DNA from: Rhizophagus clarus | Lineage: Eukaryota; Glomeromycota; Glomeromycetes; Glomerales; Glomeraceae | Direction: 5' to 3' | Length of the DNA: 64,000 nt | NCBI GenBank assembly: GCA_015698045.1 | Contig: BLAL01000050.1 | Location: forward strand, 248,001-312,000 | Shown: one piece after another, positions 1-10,794 of the stretch | Position numbering within the stretch: the stretch's first letter is position 1 | Layout of the letters: every line of letters starts with the position of its first letter | Position numbers and translations under genes: made by a program | Notes under the pieces: model-generated | Seen by the model: only the letters and a program-made list of their open reading frames with translations | Told to the model about the DNA's origin: nothing | Database searches by the model: none

Positions 1-1426
1 AAGAGGTCTGAATGATGATTGTTCTATTGAGGCTGAAAGAATTGGTGCTGAACGGGATATAGAGGAATTGGTAAGTCTTCTTGAACGAGTTGAAAAAAGA
101 AAGGCTGAATTACGTATTGGTAGAGAAAGACAAGAAAATATACGTTATCAGAGGGATAGACAAATTATTCTAGAGCAATTGCCACCAGTTAGTCAGGAGC
201 CAGTTATATTAAAACCAGTCCAACATCATGCAGTTACCCAAGGAGAGATGAATCATTTATTGCAACAACAGGCTAAAACTTTTCAATCCCAAATTCGTCA
301 ATTACAGGATAGTCTTAAGGCTCGAGATGTAAAGCCAGTTTATAGACCTAAGCCTAGACCTAAGCCTAAATCTAAGCCTCAATATTGTGATGATTGGGAA
401 CTTTATGCACAGGATGATATTCCTGATGAAGCTTTCAATCCGCCTGATGAAGATGGGGATGATGATAGGCATTTACAATATACTGTATATTTGATGTAGC
501 AAGTGGATCTGCTCCTAGAAATACATTGGAACAAAGATTAGCTAGTAAGATTGCTAAAAGAATCGCAAAAGCTAGAGAAAGACGTGAAGATGTAGAGTTA
601 AATAGGGCAATGCGTGAACTTTTTTTGGATGATCATGATGATCCTATGGATACTTCTAATGCTATTCGAGGTGTACCTATAGAGTTAGTTCAAGGTGAGA
701 ATGGAGAAATTATGCTTGTCCAAAAAAAAGATAGTTTCAAATAAAGGTAAGACATCAAACCCTAGTCCATCATCAAACCTTAGTTCTGGGTCTAAATTGG
801 CATCTAAATCAACATCTAAATCGACTAAAGTAGTAAAAATTCCACCAACAAACTTTTCTAAAACGGAGTTTATAAATCTTCTAAAGCTTGCTGATATCAG
901 AAAGATTATTCAGGAGATCGTCTATAAAATATTAGAAAATTATGAAAGCAATCTTCAAGAACAACTAGCAGTACAGGATGAATATTTGGGTCCAATGGCT
1001 ATGGATATTGATGTTGCTCGGTTGGAAAATTCTAAGGATCTTTTGGCTATAAATGGAAATGTAAATGGGATAGATATTCAGTATCTAGCCGATTCCTGTG
1101 CTAATGTCTCTTTTATCCAAGAAGAAGCAGTTTCAGAACTAAAACTAAAAGCTGATAAATCTATAAAGCATAGCATTACTGGTGCGTCAGGGCCAAGTGA
1201 AACACTTGGTATAGTAAAAAATGTATTGATAGAGCTTTTACCAGGTTGTATTATTAAAGAAGATCTTGTAGTCCTAAAAGGATATAAGCATAGAGAGATT
1301 GGTTTGAGCCGAGCATGTCTTAAAAGGTATAATTATGATGTTCATGAATCTAGAAAGCATATTGCCCTTACATGTAATGATAAAGACTATTTTATTCCTA
1401 TAATTTCAGATACAAATAGAACATAA
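1..1426 (+). mobile_element. Fossil LTR-type retroelement fragment: gag-like and retropepsin-like region
   Basis: Three successive coding stretches on the plus strand look like the tail of a gag-like protein and an aspartic protease. The first is rich in charged coiled-coil residues and Lys-Pro repeats and ends in an Asp/Glu-rich tail. The last (about 960-1400) follows the retropepsin pattern: a hydrophobic strand into an Asp-containing turn, then a glycine-rich flap-like segment. No reverse transcriptase follows and no LTR is visible; the element is cut off at the left window edge. It is an old, broken copy with a few breaks. The family is not certain (Ty3/Gypsy-like is the best guess). Confidence 0.5.
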
Positions 1427-1501
1427 AAAAATATAAAATTAGATCCATTCAACAGATTCTAGATAAGGGTAATCTGGATCTTCATCAGAATTACTTGGAT
1501 C

Positions 1502-2089
1502 CTATGAGTATTCTGATTGCCAGTTTGCAGGATCATCTGGATCTTCATCCCCCCAGTAATCTGATTGCCAAATTGTTTCTTCTGGTTCATCACGGAATAT
1601 TGGGATTTCATAAGGATCTAATCCATCAGCTAGTATTTTGATATTATTAATTATATGATTCTTTTTTTCTTTTTTTTTCTTATATACAAATCCACTTTGT
1701 AACATAATTTTTTCTATCTCTACCTGATACGCAAAGGCTTTTTCTTTTTTATTGGCCAAATCCATAAATTTTTTGTATAGAGAATCTTTAAGAGCTCTAT
1801 TCCTACCCAAATATTTTTTAAAAGCATGTTCTAATTCTTCATCACTATTTTTATAATCTACTACAGCTTTCCAATAGTCTTCTTCTGCAAGCTGATCAAG
1901 ATAATATATGATGTTACGAGCAATTTCATGTATCTGAAATATATCTGTTCTCTCTATTGGAGTATTAACAATGTGGCTGGTTTCCTTGATTGGAGTATTT
2001 AGCCAATTTTCTACCCATTTTGGGGATACATCTAAGAATGTAGCAATGTCAGATATGTTTAATTTCGAATATTTATTATATGATTTACT
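1502..2089 (-). CDS. Unrecognised acidic-tailed open frame, probably part of a virus-like or retroelement fossil
   Basis: A continuous minus-strand frame of about 195 codons, without an ATG near its 5' end; the first ATG lies deep inside. The N-terminal half looks alpha-helical, with several Trp and Asp/Glu residues. The middle is Lys-rich. The C-terminus is a repeated acidic Trp/Asp/Pro-rich motif (WQSDYW, DEDPDDPANW). I do not recognise a domain. It sits between a gag/protease fragment and an integrase fragment, so it most likely belongs to one of these mobile-element fossils rather than to a host gene. A helix-turn-helix-like start (ISDIATFLDVSPKWVENWL) is suggestive only. Confidence 0.35.
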   Translation of the reverse strand, partial: SKSYNKYSKLNISDIATFLDVSPKWVENWLNTPIKETSHIVNTPIERTDIFQIHEIARNIIYYLDQLAEEDYWKAVVDYKNSDEELEHAFKKYLGRNRALKDSLYKKFMDLANKKEKAFAYQVEIEKIMLQSGFVYKKKKEKKNHIINNIKILADGLDPYEIPIFRDEPEETIWQSDYWGDEDPDDPANWQSEYS

Positions 2090-2169
2090 TTATTATACCC
2101 TTATCTTTAATTAAAAATATAACCTATTTTGTATTATTATAAATGTGTACTAGATTGGGAACGTCTTCT

Positions 2170-3213
2170 TGTAATTTATCAGCTGGCTCCTATGTAGATT
2201 CGTTTTCTGGATAGCGCTCCCATTTGACTAAGTATTGGAGCTGACCCTTTCTAGTACAGTGGTTGAGAATTTTCTCAGGTACATATCTTTCTGGCTGACC
2301 TCTTATTACTGAATCAGGTGGAGGCTTTTCATTGATAGGAATGACTTGCAGTTCTTTTCTAGTATATGCACATCTAGATACTCCTAACCTGCCATGTAAT
2401 CCATCAAGTAGATATGTAGGCGGTTGTTCAGGAGAAAGGATAAGTTTTTTAATTATACAAACTTTTGGGTCCCATTTAATATCTCCTGTTCTAAACTTAC
2501 CATGTATTTTTTTCCAAGTACTGATATAGGTTCAAGAAGTTTGGTTCGAACTAGTGTCCCTTCTAGTAATAACTCTGTATTTTTATCAATTTTAGGTGGA
2601 CCTTTTGGGATTTTAGGTGGATCTCTTTGCCACTTTTCATCTACTAATCTTACTATATCATGGAAATCTTCAGACCATTCAACTAATGTCTCACCAGTTT
2701 TTAGTTCCTGTGCTTTCATCCTTTTAAGAAGTGGTTCTTGTATAGCCTGAATTGCCCTTTCTGCATATGACTGCTGTTTGTGACGTCCAGGTTCGCCAAA
2801 TCTCATCATAACTCCAATGCTATTAAGGAAAAAAACTCTGAACCAGAATCAGTTTCTAGTCTATGAGTAGGAGGTTAAATACGACTACGTCCATATATTT
2901 TAATAAATGCTTTTAATACGCTATTAGCTGTCTTATTTTTGATAGGCTCAGCATCTACTCGTCTTCTGGATATTTCTACTACTACGAGAAAATAATGGTA
3001 TCCCTTGGGGTCTATAGGCATTTCTCCTAAATCAGACTGCTGGATGGCATTTTCTTTCCAGACGATTACTTTTGGGCGTTCAAATCTTTGGAGGTTATAA
3101 TGCTCTTGATCTTTAAGAAGACGTGCTGGTACCCCTGATAAGTTATAAAATTTGTAATACTTCTCTAAAGGGGTCATATTGTTTAAAATTAAAGATTTAC
3201 TTCTAAAATTCAA
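2170..3213 (-). mobile_element. Fossil integrase region with chromodomain-like end (Polinton-like or retro-type)
   Basis: Minus-strand pieces resemble a retroviral-type (rve) integrase. An N-terminal segment (3213-2875) contains QSDLGEMP and a hydrophobic YHYFLVVVEIS strand typical of the catalytic core. A following segment (2809-2453) has the AERAIQAIQEPL helix seen after the core. Further downstream (about 2300-2170) the pattern YVPEKIL...LQYLVKWERYP matches a chromodomain. Polintons and chromoviral LTR elements both use such integrases. The neighbouring zinc-ribbon protein of viral type favours a Polinton-like or other virus-like element. The copy is old and broken in several places. Confidence 0.5.
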
Positions 3214-3223
3214 ATTTGTGGTT

Positions 3224-3538
3224 ATGACAGAGATATATTGTGTAAAGTGTAAAAAGAAGACAGAAACCTCTTCAGAAGTTTAGGATATGACCGATAAAGG
3301 TCGATATAGAATTCATGGTGATTGTATTATTTGTGGGGCGCATAAAAATACTCTTACTTGTGAAAATTGGGAGGTTAAAACACATAGTAAAAGAGAAATT
3401 CTGGATGCTAAGAAAAAGAGAAAGAAGACGGCTACAAATAAAAAAGCTAAAAAGCTTGGTTTTAAAATTTTAGATGCTAATGAGAATGTTCAGACTTATA
3501 TTAAGAGGTATTTAAGAGAAGCAACAAAAGAGGGTTAA
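3224..3538 (+). mobile_element. Fossil of a small virus-type zinc-ribbon protein
   Basis: A short plus-strand stretch with a CVKC pair, then a CIICG pair, followed by a strongly basic Lys-rich tail. This layout (CxxC, about 25 residues, CxxCG, basic tail) resembles the DUF5679-type zinc-ribbon proteins found in large DNA viruses and virus-like elements; this assignment is from memory. It lies head to head with the integrase fragment at 2.2-3.2 kb, with almost no gap, which suggests one former virus-like element. The copy is broken. Confidence 0.45.
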
Positions 3539-3579
3539 TTACGATTTTTTTTCAGGTATATTTGTATGCTATTGGGAGG

Positions 3580-4020
3580 CATAGGAATTTGGTACGAGTA
3601 GGTATATATAGGTAGTTGGTACAAGAAGTGATGGTATATATATACCCAATATTTTGGTACGAAGAGTAGGATTTTTCTTCGTACCAAATTCTGACCACTC
3701 TTCATACCATGATAATAGGGAAATTGGCGTTCTGAAGGCTTTAGAAATGTAAAATCAATACTTTTGGATTTGGTACATTGGTACGAGTATTTTTTCCAAA
3801 AAGTTTTATATATTATAAGCGGTATATATAGGTATATATGTATATAGTGTCTGGAGTTGGATAATATTTTTTGGAAATTATCTTTGTACCATCGTACCAA
3901 ACCATTGTTGTGTATGATTTTGCCTTTATTTTGTGATTTTGATGGTTATTTGATATGTTTCCTGGTACGAGGACTGGTACAAAGTTGGTACAAGGAGTAT
4001 ATATAGGAGGTCGTACCAGA
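3580..4020. repeat. Cluster of GGTACRA motifs in both orientations
   Basis: About a dozen copies of GGTACGA/GGTACAA or the reverse complement TNGTACC lie within 440 bases, mixed with TATATATAGG tracts. They are seen near 3590, 3620, 3655, 3682, 3772-3785, 3886-3897, 3963-3990 and 4012. The minus-strand open frame across this stretch (3535-3900) is low complexity and unlikely to be coding. The cluster may be the subterminal region of the virus-like element to its left or of the MULE to its right. Confidence 0.5.
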
Positions 4021-4139
4021 GGATATGGTATTTATCTATAGTATTATTAGAGACACGCCATAAAGGTGCTGGGAGGCTAACTGGATAGGAGATCTGATAC
4101 AAGTTCCAACAGAGTTGGGATGTATACTGGGGCTTTAGC

Positions 4140-6036
4140 CCAGGCGACTGGAGGTCAGCTCCGATGACGTGGATGTCTCCTGTACAGAGGGAATTATATA
4201 ACCAATATAATGATGTTGTCATAGTGGATAGCACTTATAACACGAACTGATTCCAGATGGTCCTTTGTGTAGTAACTATAATTGACAACAATTACAGAAC
4301 CAGAATCATTGCATGTGCAATCATTGAAGACGAAACGCTAGATACATACCAGTGGATACTTGATAGCATTCTTACTGAGACAGGTATTTCTTCACGAATT
4401 GTTTTTTCTGATTCAGATCCCTCTCTGATTTGTTCAATCAAGGATATTTTTCCTAATGCCCATCATCTGATATGTATATTTCACATAGACCCTTCAGAAT
4501 AAACTTAAGGGAAAGTTAGGCAGTCAGTTTGAGGAATTCCATCATAAATTCTATGTATGCCAGAATTCCCTTTGTGAAACTTTGCTGGAATCAACTAATT
4601 GAACAATATCCTGCAGCAGCCAAATATTTGTCTGACACTTTCTATAATATTAAAGATTCGTGGGCAGTACTTTGGATCTGTAAAAAATTCACAGCTAGTG
4701 CACAATGCATACAGCAAATTGAGTCAATAAATAGGCATATTCATGATAAAGTAGATCGTTCTACTTTATTATGTAATCTATTGATTAGTATTACCGACTA
4801 TGTTAAAAATAATAAAGTTTTTGACTCCTGTGATGCTTAGTAAGCAAAGATCACAAATGAATCAATCTGTATGTTATGACATTAATCAAATTACAGAATG
4901 GCATCATTTGATAAAGGTAAATCATTTGGCAAATTTTATTTGACTCATATCCCCTAGTTCATCTTGATATTTGATTATTAACTTCATATTTCTGATGTAG
5001 GAATTAGAGAACAGGAGCAAAACACAAAACAAATTCTTTTACGATCGTTGGTGTCAAATCTACCAATGGAAGCAATCCTTGAAGTATGGAATGTACAAGC
5101 AACTGGCATGATGGTACGCATCTATGTACCTGTCTTTTATTGGTCAATAAAGGGTTAGTACGTCAGCACTTTTTCTGTATTGGTACTTACTCTAGATTTG
5201 CGACCTTTTATATAGGTATAATCCCAAATCGATGGTACTTGAATCCCAATGTTGAACCAAACGATCTCCTGCAACAATATTCTTTTATCCCAGTATATGA
5301 TAAGATACAATTGGAAGATAACATCATATCGCCTTCTGACATTTTTTTCCATTTGGATCGATTCATATGGTTCACCATCACTTCATTCATCCCAATCATC
5401 CCAATCATCCATAAGATTACCTAAAGTTATATACGCGGAATTATCCAGATTATCAAAGAAGGCCAGTGTATAAAATTCATGTGCACATTGTGCACATGTG
5501 CGCATTTTAATTTTTATGTGCACAATTTTTAAAATTTAATGTGCACTATTGTGCACAAAATTTTTTTAATAAGATTAGTAAAAATGTGCACTATTGTGCA
5601 CAAAAATCTTTTGATTGTGCACAAAAAAAAATGCTTTATGTGCACATGTGCACATATAATTTTTTTCAGATTTTATACACTGAAGAAAATCATTGACTGT
5701 GCTATTAAATCTGAAATGCAGGACAAATTGTCAAATCTTTTCAAGGCCTTTATCTATAATATACAAAGTAGGCTGGAGAAAAACTCAATTGATGTTAATA
5801 ATCTGATAGTTATCAAGCATAAAGGACGGCCACCAAAAAGGCTAGTAGTAAATGTTGAAAAAGGCTTATTACATAAGGAAAAGAAAGTTTTAAAAGATAG
5901 TAGTGCTATTAATATAATAGAAGGTCGGAGTAGAAGTAATTTAGAGAACTCAACAAATATTATAAAAGGCCGAAAATGTGGAAAATGTTATCAATATGAA
6001 CATTACGCAAAAACATGTCCCAATGTTATTACTTAG
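4140..6036 (+). pseudogene. Decayed MULE-type transposase (DNA transposon)
   Basis: The start has the pattern WMSPVQRELYNQYNDVV then IVDSTYNTN, the first catalytic Asp region of MULE/FAR1-like transposases. The second Asp lies in VFSDSDPSLI, followed by NAHHLICIFHI. Downstream come ESINRHIHDK, a SWIM-like HLCTCLLLVNKG segment (near 5125), an AT-hook-like KHKGRPPKRL and a CX2CX4HX4C zinc knuckle (CGKCYQYEHYAKTC) ending at 6036. A GT-AG intron of 84 bases fits 4917-5000. Breaks include a TGA at 4248-4250, where Arg is probable, frameshifts near 4500-4530 and around 5100-5250, and a MITE at 5464-5682. The expected third Cys of the SWIM finger appears replaced by Arg. No clear TIRs were found. 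It is non-functional. Confidence 0.8.
5464..5682. mobile_element. 219-bp hAT-type MITE inserted in the MULE gene
   Basis: Terminal inverted repeats start CAGTGTATAAAATT on the left and end AATTTTATACACTG-like on the right. The flanking 8 bases (5456-5463 aagaaggc, 5683-5690 aagaaaat) look like an imperfect target-site duplication. The interior holds about ten GTGCAC palindromes in spacers of A/T. The MULE coding sense resumes directly after the right end (IDCAIKSEMQDKL), so the insertion interrupts the gene. CAGTG ends and 8-bp duplications are typical of hAT elements. Confidence 0.75.
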
Positions 6037-6039
6037 GCT

Positions 6040-6620
6040 TTTTATTATTTCATTGGTTCATTGGTTTAATAAATAAAATCGTATCCCGTGACATATAATA
6101 TTACTATAATTACATGATTCGCGTTTAAATAAATTGTAAAAATCCAAAAAAAAGAAATTTTTATGCAAATCACATGATACGGGTACAGACACCCCGTGTA
6201 CAATTAGAAATTGCCATATAATTTTTAATGTTATAATAAAATTTTGCTTAGTAAAATTTAAAATAATTTGCTTATTTGATCATAGTAAAAAATTTGGATT
6301 TTAATGTGTCCTATATATATATATATACAATATATATTATTCAGGATTCTGATATAGTTTCTATGAACTAAATATCAATAAAAGTATATATAGATCATTT
6401 TTTTTTAAATTTAACAATGTTGAATAACATATACTATTATTAAAGTAATAGAGAGGACAAAAATATCGCATCTATACATGCAAAGATATCCCAAGGCTCT
6501 GAAAGTGCCATTCATCTATAAAATATTACTAAACTACAGGAATAAGTAAAACAAAAATAAATAGAAAAAAAATATTGTAAGAAATAAGAACCTCTGTAAC
6601 AAAAGAAAGGTTAAATCTTT
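6040..6620. other. Non-coding AT-rich stretch right of the MULE
   Basis: No coding frame is seen. An imperfect inverted pair, CGTATCCCGTGACAT (near 6080) and ATGATACGGGTACA (near 6175), could be part of the MULE right terminus. A short TA repeat lies near 6313-6328. Confidence 0.4.
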
Positions 6621-7650
6621 GTTTCCAATATGTTAACTACACAAACTAATCAATTGTTCTAACAACTGCTTGATTTTCACCTTTTTCTTTGTACTATTTT
6701 GCTTGTTACACTTGCATGATCCCTTATCCTTAGATATTTTATTTCTACCAGATTGCCAACTAGACTTCTTAGAAATTCATTTCTTGAATCATACTTCGTA
6801 GCTTTATGTGATTCAAGTACATTCAATTAGTTTTGGTCACAATCCTGGAGTGATAAACAATTTTATTGGAAAAGTTATTTTTTTCCTAAGTAGAACCTGT
6901 AGGTTGACATTTGAGAATGCAGTAAGATGATGTGAAATGGCAACACTAAGATAATTTTACATCATTTCACTATTACTTATAGGTAATTCTACAGAATAAT
7001 GTGTCTCACATTAAGAAGTAGCCTATAAGTAAGTAACCAAAAATCATCTGGCTCTTTAATAATTTTAAAAGATTGTAAGTTGCTATCAATAAGAAATTGG
7101 CTAGAAATGCCATTTGGGAATAGTAATTCATATATCATATCTGTGAAAATATTCAATATAATACCCTAGATTTTTTCATGTTATTTCTTTTCTGAAAGAA
7201 TCCAGAAGGTGGGAATCATTAGACTAGAAAAGATCTAAGGAAGACCATTCAATCACCATTATCATAGGCCTTGAGACAATTATGGCTAGGTACCAATCTG
7301 ACCCTTACTATTAAATACTTCTTTTGCACTCGTATGCTGACTGATATCACTTTTTCCTACTTATTTAATTCTGTAAGAAGCTTGTAATTAGTCCATTTGG
7401 CTGGAATATCATATACTACTAGATTCTGCAAGATGTTATTTTCTGATTGTTTTAGTTGATACCCTGTAATAATTAGATTGTTACCTTCTGTATAACTGTT
7501 ATTTGCTTTAAGTTTTTTATTGGTGAAAGCTGAGTCTTTATTATTACTTAAAACAGAGTGTTCTAGTAGTATTTTGGAACCTGATATCAAAGGATCCATA
7601 AGCTATTAGCATTGACTAGCAAGAGAGGAATCAGGTGATGCAGATGAAGA
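6620..7650 (-). pseudogene. Decayed 5' (gag-like) domain of a LINE-type retrotransposon
   Basis: The minus-strand frame 7599-7357 ends in NNILQNLVVYDIPAKWTNYK and LLTELNK. It continues past a stop into VISVSIRVQKKYLIVRVRL, a pattern I know from the RRM-like first domain of Glomeromycotina LINE ORFs (VYDIPAKWTNYQL..W..V..SLK.QKKY). Further 5'-to-3' pieces follow: NIFTDMIYELLFPNG near 7140, and a Lys/Ser-rich linker, SWQSGRNKISKDKGSCKCNK, near 6730. Stops sit where Trp is expected (TGG to TAG or TGA). No endonuclease or reverse transcriptase is present here, so only the front part survives. Confidence 0.55.
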
Positions 7651-7786
7651 AAATAATGAGCTGTTCTCCTTAAGGAAAGCGATTTTCCCTTAGCTTTTAA
7701 TTTTTCTTCAACTTTTTTTCTGATTTTTAGTTAGCGCCTATTTTAAGAAGGCACTATTTTTGGAAGGAGTATGTATCAGACTACAG

Positions 7787-7971
7787 TCAGCTCTTGATAT
7801 AACAAATTCACATTATAGCGAATTTTACCTATTACGTAACATTTAATCAATCAAATACGGTAGTAACTCTTATTATAACAAAGCAACCAATTAAATCCTT
7901 TAAAATTCTTTATTATAATCTTATAATGAAGGGTTCATTATATCACAAGATTGTGCAACTAAAATTTACTG
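7787..7971. mobile_element. Small pogo/Tc1-like MITE remnant
   Basis: The left end reads CAGTCAGCTCTTGATATAAC followed by ATTATAGCG. The right end, read inverted, starts CAGTAAATTT and then has CTTGTGATATAATG and CATTATAAG. The shared CAGT...TTGATATAAY...CATTATA layout indicates diverged inverted repeats of the type used by pogo-like elements, and resembles the ends of the element at 22.2 kb. Confidence 0.45.
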
Positions 7972-8210
7972 TTGATTAGTGCATATTGTCTGTATTTATT
8001 TTCATATTAGATAAATCATCAGCTGCATTAGGCATTTTCAATTTTTCTTTGTCAGTCAATTCTTTTATTTTCAATTGGTCTTTATATTGATCTTATCTAG
8101 GCATTTCTCAATATTACGTGTAACTTGTTCAAGTGCTGGAAAAATAAGAGTATTTAAAAAAACTGCAGAAGAAAGATAATAAATGGTAGCTAACACATTT
8201 ACCTATAGAT

Positions 8211-8380
8211 ACCACCCAAATTATTTTAAGTAAATCTCAAATTAATTTGTATATTTTAACAGCCATAATTCCAAAATCCCAAATGTACAAATTGTAAAAT
8301 TTATATATGTAATTTGTAAATTAATTTGGATTTGTACATTTGGACTGCCATAATCCCAAATTATTTTAGATTTGGGTGGC
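8211..8380. mobile_element. 170-bp fold-back MITE with CCACCCAAAT ends
   Basis: The left end, ACCACCCAAATTATTTTA, and the right end, TTAGATTTGGGTGGCA, are inverted repeats. Inner pieces such as GCCATAATYCCAAA and CAAATGTACAAAT recur on both sides, so most of the element can fold on itself. No duplication could be assigned. Confidence 0.65.
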
Positions 8381-8889
8381 ATTATACATTCGCCGCTATT
8401 ATTTATTGGTTAGAGGTTTTGAGTTTGACTTGAATAAAATCTAGGTCTATTCAGTAGTTAGAGAAGTTGTTGTTTATGTCAGTTACTATAGGTGTAATCA
8501 CAGTTATACCTTCGCATAACTGAGGTATATTAAGTACTAAGTTTCTTAAAAAGCTGATAACTTAAAGTTTAAAATTAGAAGTTAACTCATCCTTAACTAT
8601 TTGTACATATATAGAATCCATATCTGCAATAAAAATGGTAAGCTATAAGTGAGAAAAGGCATAAAACAGAACCCCAAATAATACTAATATAACTCACAAA
8701 TGATCTGCATATGTTTACTATTAACTCTACACAACTTTTTTTTCATAGTAATGCTATGCAAACTTACATCTTAGTTAAAAAGAATTTTGCAAAATATATA
8801 TAAAAAATTTGTTAATGGTCAGGGTCATGTAACTTGCCAATCTAATCAGATAATCTGAATATCTGATCTTTTTTTAATTATTTATCAAT

Positions 8890-9431
8890 TTATTTTTTAG
8901 TGTTTTCAGACAAAAAGCATGATTGGACATTTGGAATTAAGGTAAGAGAGGGTTGGAAAAGGTGTTTCATTATTTTTTTTAATTAATTAACTTTTTTTAT
9001 TTTTTGTAATATTAAAGGAAGGGTAAAAAAGTATTTTTCAGTATTTTTTTAAATTAATTAATTATTTATTTTTTTTTCTTTTTTGTAGTGTTGCCAAACA
9101 AGCATAACCAGACTTTTAGAATTAAGGTAAGGGAGGGTAGGGGGAAGTGTTTTTTGGTGTTTTTTTAACTAATTAATTATTTTTTTTTTGTAGTATTACC
9201 AGGCAAAAAGCATGACTAAACTTTTGGAATTAAGGTAAGAGAAGGTGGAAGAAGTGTTTTCATTATTCTTTTTTAACTAATTAATTATTTTTTTCTCTTT
9301 TGTAGTGTTGCCAGACAAAAAGCATGATCGAACTTTTGGAATTAAGGTAAAAGAGGGTTGGAGGAGGTATTTTGTTATTTTTTTTAATTAATTAAATTAT
9401 TAACTTTTTTTATTTTTTGTAGTATTGCCAG
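8890..9431 (+). repeat. Exon-like tandem repeat array, left half (units 1-5)
   Basis: Units of about 100-120 bp each show a T-rich tract ending in TGTAG, then a conserved 41-base core (TGTTGCCAGACAAAAAGCAT ... TTTTGGAATTAAG), then GTAAGRGARGG. An AACTAATTAATTA stretch precedes the T tract, like a branch site. Cores lie near 8897, 9090, 9193 and 9305. The fifth begins at 9422 and is cut at 9431 by the hAT insertion. A further unit near 9017 has lost its core. Confidence 0.75.
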
Positions 9432-9675
9432 TAAAGTTGACCCTGAAACCAAAATATTTCAGATTTTTCAAAATTCTGAAATCTAAATCTAATATGATTT
9501 TGAAAGCTGAAATTCTGAAATCTGAAATAAATCCTGAAATTTGATTCAGATAACCAATTAAAAATAAGTATGGATAATCTAAATTTTAAAGATTATTGAT
9601 CAAAAATCTTTTTTGTTATCATTTATCACTACCGTTTCTATTCATTAATATAAACTGTATAAATGGCTAGACAAA

Positions 9676-10771
9676 GGGTGTCTTCACAAATTATGTGATT
9701 GAGATTAAGATTGAGATTAAGGCTAATCTCAAGCTAATCATAATTGAAATTTTAAATGTAATTTCAATCTTGCTTACTCAGTAAGATTAGCAATGAAAAA
9801 TTAAATACATATGTGCTGATTTGAGGAATTTGCCGATCATCAATTATATGGCGCAGTACCAATTAAAATCGATCAAAACCATCCCTACATAAGAAAAAAT
9901 AAGCCAAAAAATACTTAAAAAAACTTTTAAGACCTTTTCCAAAAAAAATTTACCTCTTTAACCTGAAACCAGTAGAAGAAATTTCTAAAAAAAGGAATAA
10001 AAATATTATAAAATTAGTTTATTTAAAAAAAAAGTAAGAATAAGCACCAGAATAATGATTTAACGAAAAAAAAATTGATTGAAAAATAATTAATAACGAA
10101 TATCAAATAGATTTTAACTAAATAAACTAATCAATATATAATTTAAATTCACTAAAACATCGTTATTAATCTTAGAATTATTTATTTATTGAAAGATTAT
10201 TTTTGAATAATTTTGCTGCCTAAATAAATTTTTTTTTATAAACTATTGAAAAAAAAATAAAAAAATAGCTCCAAGTTATATTTAATGTAAAATAACTACT
10301 AATATACTTGCCAAAATTCTCAACTTACATAATGTAAAAACTGGTGGAAAAGTTTGATGGGGAAGTTGATGGGGAGTTTAATATGGAGTTTACGAAAGAA
10401 AAAAATTTTTTAACGCTACTTTTGTTGAAGTAATTTCTCGATATTTGTGTCATATGATCATGTAGCACAAGAGTGATCCTTTTTGTGAAACTTATTTAAC
10501 TTAATTTTTATCTAATTATCATCAAATTCCTTAATTTAGGCTAATTTTGTTAATTCCAAAAATTGGCGGATATGATCATGAATTTTTCTAATGTAATATC
10601 TTAATTTCAGTTGAATTTATAATAGATAACTAAATTCTGGCCGATTTAATACTTTAATAAATTCAATCATGATTAATTTTGTGAAGTAAGTTTGAATGTT
10701 AATCTTAATCTCAAGCTAATTCTAATCTTAATCCTAATCAGATCCTAATCATGCAATTTGTGAAAATGCCC
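9676..10771. mobile_element. 1.1-kb non-coding TIR element nested in the hAT
   Basis: The left end reads GGGTGTCTTCACAAATTATG. The right end, inverted, reads GGGCATTTTCACAAATTGCA. Both are followed by GATTA-rich inverted tracts (GAGATTAAG repeats). AAA flanks both ends (9673-9675, 10772-10774), compatible with a 3-bp duplication as in PIF/Harbinger elements, although AAA is weak evidence in AT-rich DNA. No coding frame is seen inside. Confidence 0.6.
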
Positions 10772-10794
10772 AAAATAAATCTAAAGGTAGAGCA

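Noticed and set aside
2540-2560. tRNA B-box-like GGTTCGAACTAG
   Set aside because: It lies in the integrase fragment's coding sequence, and no A-box or cloverleaf surrounds it.
3535-3900. 121-codon minus-strand frame
   Set aside because: Low-complexity Tyr/Ile-rich frame over the GGTACRA and TATA repeats, without family features.
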